Origin: Aquimarina mycalae
Lineage (GTDB): Bacteria; Bacteroidota; Bacteroidia; Flavobacteriales; Flavobacteriaceae
Reading direction: 5' to 3'
Length of the DNA stretch: 64,000 bases
Assembly: GCF_029906345.1 (NCBI RefSeq)
Contig: NZ_JARYGY010000004.1
Coordinates: forward strand, 372,001-436,000
This document shows, piece after piece, positions 28,101 through 37,682 of this stretch; the stretch's first letter is position 1; each line of letters starts with the position of its first letter. A program made the position numbers and the translations under genes. The notes under the pieces were generated by a model. The model was given only the letters and a program-made list of their open reading frames with translations, did no database searches and was not told where the DNA came from.

Positions 28101-30557
28101 TTAAATGCACGTCAAAATAATGGGTTACCATCAGCTTGTATTTTTCAGTATAATGTAGTGCTTAATAGAATAGATCCTTTAATTTCAGTAAATGTCAATC
28201 AACCTATTTGTTTAGGAGATCTAGGAGATATAAACATAATGGTTACCGATGGAAACCCAAGCTATGTGTATCAAGTTACGAGTAGAACAAATTCTTTTAC
28301 GATTACTCAAGGACCAATAGAGTTTCCAGATTATACCTTTACAGGACTGGAAATAGGAACATATGATGTAGAAGTATTATCTAATAACGAAGGTTGTTTT
28401 TTTATTGAAACAGTAACTATTGTAGCTCCAATAGCAATTACAGCAGATGTATTTCTTACACAGGATTATATATGCAACGCAAATGGCATTCAATTTGCAG
28501 AAATTACAGTTACCAACCCTTTAGGAGGTAACGGTGATTATAGATATAGTTTAGACGGAGTTGATTATAGTAATACTACTGGAGTTTTTACTGGATTGAC
28601 ATCTGGAGTATATAACGTGTACATAGTAGATACAGCTACTTCTCCTTGTCCTGTTGATATAGGTGCGATTACAGTTGGTTCTCTGGAAGAAATATCAATA
28701 CCCTCAATTACAACAGTAGATGGAACGTGTAATGGAGATACTGGTTCTGCAACCTTTACTGTAGAGGGAATAAACCTTGCCAATGACACGTATAGTTATG
28801 AAGTTACGACTAATAATGTCCCTGCAATAACAGGAACAAATATTTCTAGTGCCTCAATTACGTTGAATAATTTAATTCCTGGAGTGTATACCATCAATGT
28901 TATTAATGATAATTCGGGATGTAGATACAATGATACTTTTAGTATTCAAGAATCATCTCCAATTATTGCAAGTATAGACACGATAGAAGAAATTAATTGT
29001 GATAATGATGAAGCAACGGTTGTTTTAGATATTTCTGGAGGAACTCCTCCTTATGAACTTAGTATAGATAACATAGATTATATAACATCAAATTCTTTCA
29101 CTTTTACAGAAGGAGGAAATTATACAGTATTTGTAAGAGATAGTAATGCCTGTATTGCTCCCCTAAATGTTACAATTAATGAAGTGTCGCAGATAGATAT
29201 TGAGTTGGATTTATCAGGAACTCAAATTATTTGTTATGCAGGCGCAACTGCAAGTATTGATGCTATGGTAACTGGTGGAACAGGTATATATTCGTACACA
29301 TTAACAGGAACAGATTATCTAGGAAGTGCTGTTAGTGTTGGGCCACAAGCAACGAGTGCTTTTTCTGGTTTATTTGCAGGAACATATGCGTATACAGTAA
29401 CCAGTGACACCTGTATGGCGAGTATTCCTTTTGATATAACGCAACCAACAGATTTTGATGTATCTATAACTTCACGAGATGTAACTAATTGTAATGGTAT
29501 CGAAAATGGATCAATTACAGTAAATGTTATGGGTAGCACAGCTCCCTATTTTTATTCTTTATACGATGCTGGAAACAATCCGCTTTTTGCCTTTATAGGA
29601 GATGAAATTGATGGAGTAACGGGACAACACACTTTTGATAATCTATTACCAGGAGTTTATAGGGTAGAAATTCAAGATGCTAATGGATGTCCGCAAGCAG
29701 TTCCTGATATAATTATTAACCAATCAGTAGTAGAAATTGATCTTAATGTAGTTGCAATTACAACGAACGAAAGCGGTTCTATAACGGTAAATGCCAGTGG
29801 AGGTACTGGTGGTGGTTATAGTTATGAGTTAAGAGACGCTACAAACACGAATATAGTTATACCAGTACAAAGCAGTAATGTTTTTATAGTGGATACTGCT
29901 GGAGATTATACGGTGAGAGTTATTGACACGAATGATTGTTTTTATGATCAAGCGGTTACGGTTGATAATATAGGAGAAAACCCAATCATAGATTATGCAG
30001 ACGAAATTTTGTTCTGTGCAATCACAGGGCAAAGCTACCCAGTCATTACAATTCAAAATGAAAATGGAGAGGTGTTGGATATTCCGTTCAGCAATGTATT
30101 ATCAATCCTATGGCAACAATTAGATGAGGTTTCATGTAATAGGCCTTTAGATGAAACGTGTCCTACCACAGATGATAGTTGTAGTTCAGATTGGTTTAAT
30201 TTCGAAACAGGCACGAGCTGTACAATTACAGAACCAGGAGAGTATAGAGTGGTTATTACATTTAACACAAAATCTGGAGCAAGCACAAAAACGTATTATT
30301 TTAGAGCAAATGGAAATTTACTAAACACAGAGGATGTTCAGGATATTAATGTGAACCTGTATCCAAATCCAGCGAAAACAATTGTTACTATAAACACTGA
30401 GGTTAAAAACATAAGAGTATTCGATCTTTCTGGAAAAACGGTTATCGAAACATCGCAAAAATCTTTTGATATTAGTACGCTAGGAAAAGGAGTATATTTT
30501 ACAGAAGTAGAAACGATAGCAGGTACTAAACAGGTCATCAAATTATTGAAAGAATAA
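25137..30557 (+). pseudogene. Short SprB paralogue with type A T9SS sorting domain, interrupted by one in-frame TAA
   Basis: The frame from 25137 runs 357 codons to TAA at 26208-26210, then continues in the same frame without another stop to 30557 (1806 codons in all). The N-terminal region is very close to SprB: signal peptide, AYAGLYWSATY, and a PA domain whose RRG-C-F motif is exactly where the stop falls (SprB has RRGSC). After the stop come the rest of the PA domain, a DUF11-like domain and roughly nine SprB-type modules. Two of these match SprB modules 38 and 39. The tail, NVNLYPNPAKTIVTIN to QVIKLLKE, is a type A (Por_Secre_tail) sorting domain, unlike SprB. A downstream GTG at 26271 has no signal peptide and is not a credible start. 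The gene has its own unit between two terminators. It is a recent pseudogene, a readthrough gene or a base error. Confidence 0.8.
26208..26210 (+). other. Single in-frame nonsense codon in the SprB paralogue
   Basis: The local reading is R-R-G-stop-C-S-F, against R-R-G-S-C-A-F in SprB. One C-to-A change from a TCA serine codon would produce it. No insertion or deletion is involved, since both sides share a frame. Confidence 0.9.
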
Positions 30558-30575
30558 TGTGAACCTGTTAACTAA

Positions 30576-30610
30576 CATAAAAAGAGCGCCATTTTGGCGC
30601 TCTTTTTATG
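30576..30610. terminator. Bidirectional terminator between convergent genes
   Basis: A perfect 16-bp inverted repeat (30576-30591 with 30595-30610; core AGAGCGCCA/TGGCGCTCT) with a TTT loop has A and T tracts on both sides. It serves both the SprB paralogue and the minus-strand gene downstream. Confidence 0.92.
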
Positions 30611-30621
30611 TTATAAATTTT

Positions 30622-31020
30622 TTAAGCATTGATTACATAGAGCCCAAAAATGGCAACGATAAAATAACAGGTAATCGTTAAAGCACCTTGATAATCTTTA
30701 GCCACTCGTTGACCAAAAAGAAGCATAAGCAAGGTGATACAAGCAGAAAACATGGCTCCAATCGCAAAACCCGTATGGTTATCCATAATAAGGTGATAAA
30801 TGCCCATCACACAAAATACAGCGGTAATAATTTCGATGATTAAGATTGTTCCAAGAAGCACAGGTACTAGTTTACCTAAAAATGTATTTGCAAAATGACC
30901 AGTCAGCCAACTTAGGTTTCCTTTCCAATCGATCATTTTGTCAATTCCTGATTGCAAAAAAGTGATAAGTAAGAATAGTAAAATTGTAATTGATACAATA
31001 TGAGTCATAAAATTATCCAT
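30622..31020 (-). CDS. DoxX-like small membrane protein
   Basis: The protein has 132 residues with four predicted membrane helices (about 7-24, 48-72, 80-105 and 112-130). The pattern FLQSGIDKMIDWKGNLSW after helix 1 is typical of DoxX/DoxD-like proteins, in which a short polar loop with a charged residue follows the first helix. The substrate is unknown. Relatives have been linked to thiosulfate:quinone oxidoreductase or to oxidative stress, but most flavobacterial members have no assigned role. The gene lies on the minus strand 17 bases downstream of holB, so the two could be co-transcribed from the holB promoter. Its 3' end meets the shared bidirectional terminator. An internal Met at residue 5 is an equally possible start. 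Confidence 0.6.
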   Translation of the reverse strand: MDNFMTHIVSITILLFLLITFLQSGIDKMIDWKGNLSWLTGHFANTFLGKLVPVLLGTILIIEIITAVFCVMGIYHLIMDNHTGFAIGAMFSACITLLMLLFGQRVAKDYQGALTITCYFIVAIFGLYVINA

Positions 31021-31037
31021 AGTAGTGTGAGTTTATA

Positions 31038-32192
31038 TTAGCTAGCCTTTTTGTGAAGTAATCGTGTTAATTTAATAGATAGATCGGTTAGGATGATTTT
31101 AGCATTACCATTTCGTTCAATATGATAAATCGCATCCTGTATTTCATTACTGATATCCATGATATTAGCACCATGAATAAAAGGAGCAAAATTTTGTAAT
31201 TTAAAACCATTGGTTTTAGGTTCCAAAAACACAAGATCAGCTGCGCCATAATTTAATAATAAAGCTTGTCTAAAAAAGTCAAGGCAATAGTTTAGAAACT
31301 TCTTTTGTGTTTCTCTACCAGATCCTGCAATAGATTCGCTCCAATTGATCAAATCATTTACCGCAGATTTATTTCCTTTTGCTCTAAAAGCCGTTCGAAC
31401 CCATTGAATAAACCAATCTTCAAATTGTTCATCACCTCCATCGTGATGTAGTAGATGTAGTGCTTTACTATAATCACCATTGGCTTGATGTGCAATCTTT
31501 AAAGCTTCTGCATCTGTAATATTTTCTGATTTTTGAATAGCCTCTTTAATCACTTGTTCACCCAAAGGTGGAAAATGCAATACCTGACATCTGGACCTAA
31601 TCGTTTGTATCAACTGTTCTTCGTCTTCTGCGATTAGAATGAAAACTGTTTTTTCTGGTGGCTCTTCAATAAGTTTTAGTAATTTATTAGAAGCAGCAAT
31701 ATTCATCTTGTTTGCCATCCAAATTAGCATCACTTTGTATCCACCTTCATAACTTTTTAGAGATAGTTTTTTTACAACATCCAATGCTTCATCCACACCA
31801 ATCTGACCTTGTTTTTTTTCGATACCTAGCGACAGATACCAATCAAAAATACTACCATATGGGTTTTCTTTGATAAAAGTTCTCCATTCTTCCGCAAAGT
31901 GATTGGCAGTAGGATGTTTTTTTACTTTATCATTTGTTGCTACAGGATAAGCAAAATGAAGATCTGGATGAGCAAGATGATCAAATTTTACATTGCAGGA
32001 TTGAATTCCTCCAGTGTTTTCTCCGTCTTTGTTTTGACATAAAATATATTGAGCATAGGCGATTGCCATAGGCAATGTACCACTACCATTAGGACCCACA
32101 AAAAGCTGTGCGTGTGGAATACGACCACGCGCTACACTCGTAGTTAAATAACTTTTTATATGTGTTAAACCTAATATTTCCGAAAAAAGCAT
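31038..32192 (-). CDS. holB: DNA polymerase III subunit delta'
   Basis: The protein has 384 residues from MLFSEILGL. This is the clamp-loader delta' subunit, which helps load the sliding clamp during replication. The N-terminal AAA+ module shows HAQLFVGPNGSGT, where the Walker A lysine is missing, as is normal for delta'. It then has conserved AHPDLHFAYPV, a helix ending MLIWMANKMN, and KLLKLIEEPPEKTVFILIAE with TIRSRCQVLHFPPL, the sensor 1/SRC region found in all clamp-loader subunits. Zinc-binding cysteines are reduced to two. The start at 32192 is preferred over a further upstream ATG because a promoter -7 element (TATATTTG) lies just 4 bases ahead of it, which would leave the longer form untranscribed. 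It is divergent from pgk. Confidence 0.88.
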   Translation of the reverse strand: MLFSEILGLTHIKSYLTTSVARGRIPHAQLFVGPNGSGTLPMAIAYAQYILCQNKDGENTGGIQSCNVKFDHLAHPDLHFAYPVATNDKVKKHPTANHFAEEWRTFIKENPYGSIFDWYLSLGIEKKQGQIGVDEALDVVKKLSLKSYEGGYKVMLIWMANKMNIAASNKLLKLIEEPPEKTVFILIAEDEEQLIQTIRSRCQVLHFPPLGEQVIKEAIQKSENITDAEALKIAHQANGDYSKALHLLHHDGGDEQFEDWFIQWVRTAFRAKGNKSAVNDLINWSESIAGSGRETQKKFLNYCLDFFRQALLLNYGAADLVFLEPKTNGFKLQNFAPFIHGANIMDISNEIQDAIYHIERNGNAKIILTDLSIKLTRLLHKKAS

Positions 32193-32196
32193 AAAG

Positions 32197-32204
32197 CAAA
32201 TATA
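32197..32204 (-). promoter_or_regulatory. -7 element of holB, implying a leaderless or near-leaderless mRNA
   Basis: On the minus strand TATATTTG is followed by CTTT and then the ATG. A start site a few bases after the motif would fall on or beside the start codon. No good -33 TTG is seen. Confidence 0.5.
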
Positions 32205-32350
32205 ATTTATAATGTACAATATCTATAGGATCAATTTATATATAAATAGCATGTGATTTTTTCATTGAAAAGCATCTTTTTGCTAAAAATCAATAAAAGT
32301 GGAAGTTTAGCGTAGAAATTGGATATTTTTTCGAATAGTTTTCAGTGTTT

Positions 32351-32377
32351 TTGAGGAAATAAAATTATTTTCGTTTG
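32351..32377 (+). promoter_or_regulatory. Candidate pgk promoter
   Basis: TTG at 32351-32353 and TTCGTTTG at 32370-32377 (consensus TAnnTTTG with one mismatch at the A) are separated by 16 bases. The element ends 20 bases before the pgk ATG. Confidence 0.35.
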
Positions 32378-32397
32378 CTCAATACCAATCCAATCCG

Positions 32398-33585
32398 ATG
32401 AAGACGATTAACGATTTCAATTTCGAAAATAAAAAAGCATTAATTAGAGTAGATTTTAATGTTCCATTAAATGAAAGTTTTGAAGTAACTGATAATACAA
32501 GAATTCAGGCTGCAAAACCCACTATTATAAAAGTACTTGAAGATGGCGGTAGTGCTGTTTTAATGTCGCATTTAGGGCGACCTAAAGGAGTTCAGGATGA
32601 ATTTTCTTTACAACATATTGTGGATGAGGTTTCTCAGGTAATAGGTGTACAGGTAAAGTTTGTAGCCAACTGTGTAGGACAAGAAGCAGAAGACGCAGTT
32701 GCACAACTCAATTCTGGTGAAGTATTATTATTAGAAAACTTACGATTTCATGGCGAAGAAACTAAGGGAGATGCTGGTTTTGCAGAACAATTATCAAAAC
32801 TAGGAGATATCTATGTAAACGATGCCTTTGGTACTGCACATAGAGCACACGCTTCTACTACAATTGTGGCTCAGTTTTTTCCAGAACGTAAATGTTTTGG
32901 GAGTTTGTTAGCAAAAGAAATAGAAAGTATAGATAAAGTACTTACAACAGGAGAAAAACCTATTACTGCGGTGTTAGGAGGATCTAAGGTCTCTTCTAAA
33001 ATTACCATTATAGAAAATATTTTGGATAAAGTGGATCACCTGATTATTGGTGGAGGAATGACATACACGTTTATCAAAGCAGAAGGAGGACAGATAGGAG
33101 ATTCTATTTGTGAAGATGATAAGCAAGAGCTTGCATTAGAGATCGTAAAGAAAGCCAAAGAAAAAGGAGTTCAAATACACCTACCTGTAGATGTAATTGG
33201 TGCAGATGCCTTTGATAATGAAGCAAACACAAAAGCAATGAGTGTAGATGCCATACCAGATGGATGGCAAGGACTGGATGCAGGACCAGAGAGTTTAAAG
33301 AATTTTCATGAAGTGATATTGCAATCTAAAACGATACTATGGAATGGACCTTTAGGAGTTTTTGAAATGGAAAACTTTGCAAATGGTACGATTAGTTTAG
33401 GGCATTCTATTGCAGAAGCAACAGAAAAAGGAGCATTTTCACTTGTTGGTGGAGGAGATTCTGTAGCTGCGGTTAAGCAATTTGGATTTGGCGAAAAAGT
33501 AAGTTACGTTTCTACAGGTGGAGGAGCTATGTTAGAAAGTCTGGAAGGAAAAACACTTCCTGGTATTGCTGCCATAAGAAATTAA
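32398..33585 (+). CDS. pgk: Phosphoglycerate kinase
   Basis: The protein has 395 residues, the usual bacterial length. It catalyses transfer of phosphate from 1,3-bisphosphoglycerate to ADP in glycolysis and the reverse in gluconeogenesis, in the cytosol. The N-terminal substrate-binding motif is RVDFNVPLN, followed by [20 protein letters not shown] and [13 protein letters not shown]. The nucleotide half shows [20 protein letters not shown] and the glycine loop [13 protein letters not shown]. The end, [14 protein letters not shown], is the conserved closing motif. Every family landmark I looked for is present. The gene is monocistronic: it diverges from holB and ends in a terminator. Confidence 0.98.
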   Translation: MKTINDFNFENKKALIRVDFNVPLNESFEVTDNTRIQAAKPTIIKVLEDGGSAVLMSHLGRPKGVQDEFSLQHIVDEVSQVIGVQVKFVANCVGQEAEDAVAQLNSGEVLLLENLRFHGEETKGDAGFAEQLSKLGDIYVNDAFGTAHRAHASTTIVAQFFPERKCFGSLLAKEIESIDKVLTTGEKPITAVLGGSKVSSKITIIENILDKVDHLIIGGGMTYTFIKAEGGQIGDSICEDDKQELALEIVKKAKEKGVQIHLPVDVIGADAFDNEANTKAMSVDAIPDGWQGLDAGPESLKNFHEVILQSKTILWNGPLGVFEMENFANGTISLGHSIAEATEKGAFSLVGGGDSVAAVKQFGFGEKVSYVSTGGGAMLESLEGKTLPGIAAIRN

Positions 33586-33636
33586 CAAAAGAACTAATTT
33601 TCTGTAAGAAAAGTCTTAATAAGACCAAAAGTTATT

Positions 33637-33665
33637 AAAAATCAGTCATTTCGACTGATTTTTTT
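33637..33665 (+). terminator. Intrinsic terminator after pgk
   Basis: AAAAATCAGTC (stem core ATCAGTC with GACTGAT) closes over a five-base ATTTC loop and runs into seven T residues. Confidence 0.88.
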
Positions 33666-33803
33666 ATGTTTTTAACTTGCTGATTTTTTGGATTTTAGAA
33701 AAAAAATGCGATTTTCGCAGCAGTGTTGTTAATAACTTATAAAAACATGGCACTAACTAACACAAAATGTCCGTTAGTTTGAACACATATAAACGTTACC
33801 TGA

Positions 33804-35444
33804 ATGAAAATGAATAAAAATTGTTGGTTGTATCTTAGTTTTCTTTTTTGCTTAGTAACTATTCAGGCTCAGGATACCATTCCTACACCTGCAAGTACCA
33901 AATCAAAACCGACCAGAACGATCGTTTTGGCAAAAGATGTAAACCTTCAGAAAAATACAGTTCAGGTAATTGATACAACAAAGGTGATTAGCACTATAGG
34001 TGAGTTAAAAACTAGCACATTTACAAAGACAAGTGTTAAGGACAGTGTGATGTACGTAGCCAAGGATCACCCAAAAATGTCTCAATTAGATGCTATTTGG
34101 AAACAAGAATTGTACAACTCTAGTTTGTTTGATTCTATCTATAAGTCGGTAACAGAATTAGAATATGAACCCGTAGAATTTGTAGATCTTCCTACGGATA
34201 CCTTAAAAGCAAGATTAAAAGAGCTAAATGCACGTACTCCTTTTAATGTAGAATATAATGCTTCGTTAGAAAGCGTAATCAAGAATTACCTTAAGAATCG
34301 TCATGAACATCTGGAAAGATTGATGGCATTAAGTGAGTTTTATTTCCCATTATTCGAACAAGAACTAGACAATCAGAACATACCTTTAGAAATAAAATAT
34401 TTAGCAATTGTAGAATCTGCATTAAAACCAAGAGCTAAATCCAGAGTAGGAGCCACAGGATTATGGCAGTTTATGTTTGGTACAGGAAAAATGTTTGGAT
34501 TAGAGGTGAGTTCTTACGTTGATGAACGTATGGATCCAATTATGGCTACACAAGCAGCCTGCAAGTACTTAGCAAGTTTATATCGAGTTTTTGGTGATTG
34601 GGATCTTGCGCTGGCATCTTATAATTCTGGTCCAGGAAATGTAACCAAAGCAATCCGACGTAGTGGAGGATATACCAACTATTGGAATATTCGTCACAAC
34701 CTGCCTAGAGAAACAGCTGGATATTTACCTGCGTTTTTAGCTACGATGTATATTTTTGAGTATGCAGAAGAACATGGATTTAAACCAAAAAGACCAGAGT
34801 TTGCGTATTTCGAAACCGACACTATCAAGGTAAAACAGATGATCACTTTGGATCAGGTTTCAGAATATATGGATATTAATATAGAAGAATTACAATTCTT
34901 AAACCCTTCATACAAGCTAGATATTATTCCACATATCAAAGATGAAAATTATGTACTTCGATTACCGTTAGATCAAGTAGGAAAATTTGTATCTAATGAA
35001 GAACAAATATATGCACTGGCCCAAGCAGAATTCGATAAGCGCGAAAAACCACTTCCTAAGTTTTATGAAGCCAATGATAAGATTCGCTATCGAGTACGTA
35101 GTGGAGATTTCTTAGGAAAAATTGCCAGAAGATATGGTGTACGTGTAAGCCAGATCAAAAGATGGAATGGATTACGCAGCAATAACCTAAGAATAGGTCA
35201 GCGACTCACCATTTATCCCAGACGTCCTGTAGTGGATAGACCACAGAAGAAAAAATCGACCACTAAAGCAGTAGCAAGTACAACTCCTGGTAGCTCTGAA
35301 GTGTATACCGTAAAATCTGGAGATACCTTATGGAGTATTTCTCAAAAATTTAAAGGAGTCTCTATTGAAAACCTACGAAGCTGGAACGACATCAGTGGTT
35401 CTGGTATCAAACCAGGTATGAAACTGAAGTTGTCTAAATCATAG
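33804..35444 (+). CDS. mltD: MltD-type membrane-bound lytic murein transglycosylase with two LysM domains
   Basis: The protein has 546 residues and a signal peptide cut near TIQAQD. A lytic transglycosylase (SLT) domain spans about residues 190-310. AIVESALKP carries the catalytic glutamate, ATGLWQFM is the conserved second motif, and DLALASYNSGPGNV is the third. Two LysM peptidoglycan-binding domains close the protein, YRVRSGDFLGKIARRYGV (near 430) and YTVKSGDTLWSISQKFKG (near 497). The enzyme cleaves the glycan strand between MurNAc and GlcNAc with formation of a 1,6-anhydro end, in the periplasm. No lipobox is seen, unlike E. coli MltD. The gene is followed after 25 bases by a lipoprotein gene and may share its transcript. 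Confidence 0.9.
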   Translation: MKMNKNCWLYLSFLFCLVTIQAQDTIPTPASTKSKPTRTIVLAKDVNLQKNTVQVIDTTKVISTIGELKTSTFTKTSVKDSVMYVAKDHPKMSQLDAIWKQELYNSSLFDSIYKSVTELEYEPVEFVDLPTDTLKARLKELNARTPFNVEYNASLESVIKNYLKNRHEHLERLMALSEFYFPLFEQELDNQNIPLEIKYLAIVESALKPRAKSRVGATGLWQFMFGTGKMFGLEVSSYVDERMDPIMATQAACKYLASLYRVFGDWDLALASYNSGPGNVTKAIRRSGGYTNYWNIRHNLPRETAGYLPAFLATMYIFEYAEEHGFKPKRPEFAYFETDTIKVKQMITLDQVSEYMDINIEELQFLNPSYKLDIIPHIKDENYVLRLPLDQVGKFVSNEEQIYALAQAEFDKREKPLPKFYEANDKIRYRVRSGDFLGKIARRYGVRVSQIKRWNGLRSNNLRIGQRLTIYPRRPVVDRPQKKKSTTKAVASTTPGSSEVYTVKSGDTLWSISQKFKGVSIENLRSWNDISGSGIKPGMKLKLSKS

Positions 35445-35469
35445 AGCAGCAATTAGTCAAACAAATTAT

Positions 35470-35955
35470 ATGAAAAAACAATTACTAATACTAGTATGTC
35501 TAGTACTTGTATTCGGTTGTAATGATAACGATGATACTCCATTAGAACAGAAAAGTTGCTGTTCTGAGGATTCTTATATTGTAGAGACAGATAATTTACC
35601 AGAAGGGAAGGAAATTAATCCTTCTAAATACTTTACTCCTAATCAAGATGGGTTTCATGAAACTTTTTACATTGATGGACTTGAAGATTTTCCAGATAAT
35701 ACAGTTAAGATTTTCTTGAATAATAACCTTGTTTTTGAAGCCAATGGCTATAGTTTTGAAGATAGTCAGAATTTTAGTTCTGGTATTTATGATGATAATT
35801 TTGACACCAGAGTGTATCGATATGAACTAGAAATAGATAATGGCGATACGTTTAAGGCAGAAGGTTACATTTGTGCAGTTAAGATTCCAAATATCAATAT
35901 ATCTCTATCGTGTCTTTCTGATCCCAATGATCCAGATCCTGTAATCCGTAATTAG
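35470..35955 (+). CDS. Small lipoprotein with a gliding-type (CHU_C-like) domain
   Basis: The protein has 161 residues. A lipoprotein signal peptide ends in LVFGC (Cys 17), and an acidic stretch (NDNDD) follows. From residue 51 the motif NPSKYFTPNQDGFHETFYI is very like the start of CHU_C sorting domains (YFTPDGDGTNDVW in SprB), and VKIFLNNN matches the next strand. The domain then differs: there is no terminal FTGHFTLYR-like strand, and about 30 extra residues with two cysteines follow (YICAVK, LSCLSD). It is therefore probably a lipid-anchored relative of the sorting domain rather than a T9SS substrate. The function is unknown. It follows the transglycosylase by 25 bases. Confidence 0.65.
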   Translation: MKKQLLILVCLVLVFGCNDNDDTPLEQKSCCSEDSYIVETDNLPEGKEINPSKYFTPNQDGFHETFYIDGLEDFPDNTVKIFLNNNLVFEANGYSFEDSQNFSSGIYDDNFDTRVYRYELEIDNGDTFKAEGYICAVKIPNINISLSCLSDPNDPDPVIRN

Positions 35956-36069
35956 AATACTTTCCGTTCTATACTAGATAGTTGTTGATTGTTTCTTTCT
36001 AAAAAATACAATTGGAACGGTTTATGATGTCAAAACAAGCACGATATCCGTTATATGGATATTATTATT

Positions 36070-36098
36070 TTGATTTTAGTTCATCCCAAGTATATTTG
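36070..36098 (+). promoter_or_regulatory. Bacteroidota-type promoter of the DUF4837 gene
   Basis: A -33 TTG at 36070-36072 and a -7 TATATTTG at 36091-36098 are separated by 18 bases, close to the consensus spacing. The -7 element ends 4 bases before the ATG at 36103, so the transcript is probably leaderless. Confidence 0.6.
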
Positions 36099-36102
36099 TA
36101 TT

Positions 36103-37086
36103 ATGAAAAAACTAGCATTTGCCATGATCTGCATCCTTTCTATTGTAGGATGTAAAGAGACAAAAAAAGATACTGCAGAGAAAATAAGTGGTTCTCTGGC
36201 CCAATCTACAGGTAAAATCAATCAATTATCTGTGATTATTGATAATGATTTATGGAAAGGTAGTTTAGGAGATACAATCCGTAAGTATTTTGGTGCAGAA
36301 GTACCTGGATTACCACAAGAAGAACCGTTGTTTTCTATGAAACAAATGCCTCCTGAAGCTTTTACAAGTTTTGCCAGAAGAAACAGAACCTTTCTTAAAA
36401 TCCAAACAGGAGATGAATCTAAAGTATATGTGGCAAATAACAAATATGCAACACCACAATTAGGATATGTAATCACAGGTACTAATGAAGCCGAGATTGT
36501 TAAACTAATTCAAGAACGTGCTGCTGGGATTATCTCTAAGTATAAAAAAGTCGAAACTACAGAAAAACAATATCGAATCAAGAAATCGGTAGAGTATATC
36601 CCTCAACTCAAAGAAAAGATGGGAATCACCCTTAAAATCCCATCTGCGTATAGAATAGCTAAAGAAGAAGATAAATTCTTTTGGTTACGTAAAGATATTA
36701 CCAATGGAGACATGAATCTTATGATATATGAGCTGCCATTGGGAACCATACCCAAGGATTCTAGCACAATTGCAAAGATTATTCAAGTAAGAGATTCTGT
36801 TGGTGTGTTAAAAATACCAACAACCTCAGGAAAATTTATTACCGAAGAAGCCTACGCACCATATTTATATGAAACCTTATTAGATAATAAATTTGCGTTT
36901 GAGACCAAAGGTACCTGGGAAATCAAAGATCGATATATGGCAGGACCTTTTGTAAATTATACCATCGATGATGTTGCTAACAACAGACAATTTGTAATCG
37001 AAGGATTTGTACTCGCGCCATCGGTTAGAAAAAGAGACAATATCTTCGAATTAGAGGCCATTATCAAAACCATAAAATTCGAGTAA
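36103..37086 (+). CDS. DUF4837-family lipoprotein
   Basis: The protein has 327 residues from MKKLAFAMICILS, with a lipobox ending SIVGC. The start at 36103 is supported by the promoter directly in front; a longer frame from 36055 would not be transcribed and would spoil the signal peptide. The sequence shows the hallmarks I associate with DUF4837, a Bacteroidota-restricted family. These are LSVIIDNDLWKGSLGDTIR near the start, IPSAYRIAKEEDKFFWLRKD in the middle, and TKGTWEIKDRYMAGPFVNY followed by FVLAPSVRKRDN near the end. The function is unknown. Members are predicted periplasmic-facing lipoproteins. The gene appears monocistronic and is the last conserved gene before the accessory island. 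Confidence 0.82.
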   Translation: MKKLAFAMICILSIVGCKETKKDTAEKISGSLAQSTGKINQLSVIIDNDLWKGSLGDTIRKYFGAEVPGLPQEEPLFSMKQMPPEAFTSFARRNRTFLKIQTGDESKVYVANNKYATPQLGYVITGTNEAEIVKLIQERAAGIISKYKKVETTEKQYRIKKSVEYIPQLKEKMGITLKIPSAYRIAKEEDKFFWLRKDITNGDMNLMIYELPLGTIPKDSSTIAKIIQVRDSVGVLKIPTTSGKFITEEAYAPYLYETLLDNKFAFETKGTWEIKDRYMAGPFVNYTIDDVANNRQFVIEGFVLAPSVRKRDNIFELEAIIKTIKFE

Positions 37087-37099
37087 GTAGGACGAATTT

Positions 37100-37123
37100 G
37101 TCACGCTGAGCTTGTCGAAGTGA
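37100..37123. repeat. REP-like dispersed extragenic element
   Basis: The segment contains CGCTGAGCTTGTCGAAG, a sequence that I recall as scattered many times in extragenic DNA of Bacteroidota. It occurs once here, so the call rests on memory. Confidence 0.45.
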
Positions 37124-37206
37124 AATTAAAAATAAAAGCGTTATTAGCTTTTCTATATAGTCAGTGCAATACTTTTTTGAGTATCTGATATAATAAAACT
37201 AGTATG

Positions 37207-37246
37207 CAAAAGCAGTTTGATCTACTCAAACTGCTTTTGTGTTTTT
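37207..37246 (+). terminator. Strong intrinsic terminator at the left island boundary
   Basis: A perfect 14-bp stem (37207-37220 with 37226-37239; core AGCAGTTTGA/TCAAACTGCT) has a five-base loop and is followed by TGTTTTT. Its right half recurs at the other end of the island. Confidence 0.85.
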
Positions 37247-37252
37247 ATAATG
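37223..37252 (+). repeat. 30-bp direct repeat, left copy
   Basis: This is identical to 44476-44505. It starts inside the terminator loop, includes its right arm (TCAAACTGCTTTTG) and extends through the T tract to ATAATG. The two copies bracket about 7.25 kb. Confidence 0.9.
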
Positions 37253-37682
37253 GTCACTACAGTTCTGTTTTAATTAAAAATGATGTCAACTAGAGACAAT
37301 CAATACGTTGTATTCATTGAATGTGTTGGCGTTCCAAAGCAGAGCTTTGAAAAAAGCACCTTTCCTTTTGGTCCGTTTACTTTAGGCGAGCAAAGAAAAT
37401 AGATTGAAATTCTATAAAAGTTTTGTGTCGAAAGGAAGTAATTTTCCTAGGTCAAACGCAATTTTATACGAACTTTTTTAAAAAAAGTAAAAATATAGGG
37501 TGACATACACACTCCTCGTGACACGAATAGATAGCAAGCATAAGGTAAAAACAATCAATATGTATAATTATATCTGACATAAAAGGTAATTTTAATATTT
37601 GTATACTATTTTATCTACATAAATATAAAATATTTTATGTACTGATAATCAATTAATTAGTAGATCTGTCAAAGTATAAATC

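Noticed and set aside
26271..30557. Independent gene starting at GTG 26271
   Set aside because: It is in the same frame as the upstream part, has no signal peptide or plausible ribosome binding site, and would start inside a PA domain. It is the second part of one interrupted gene.
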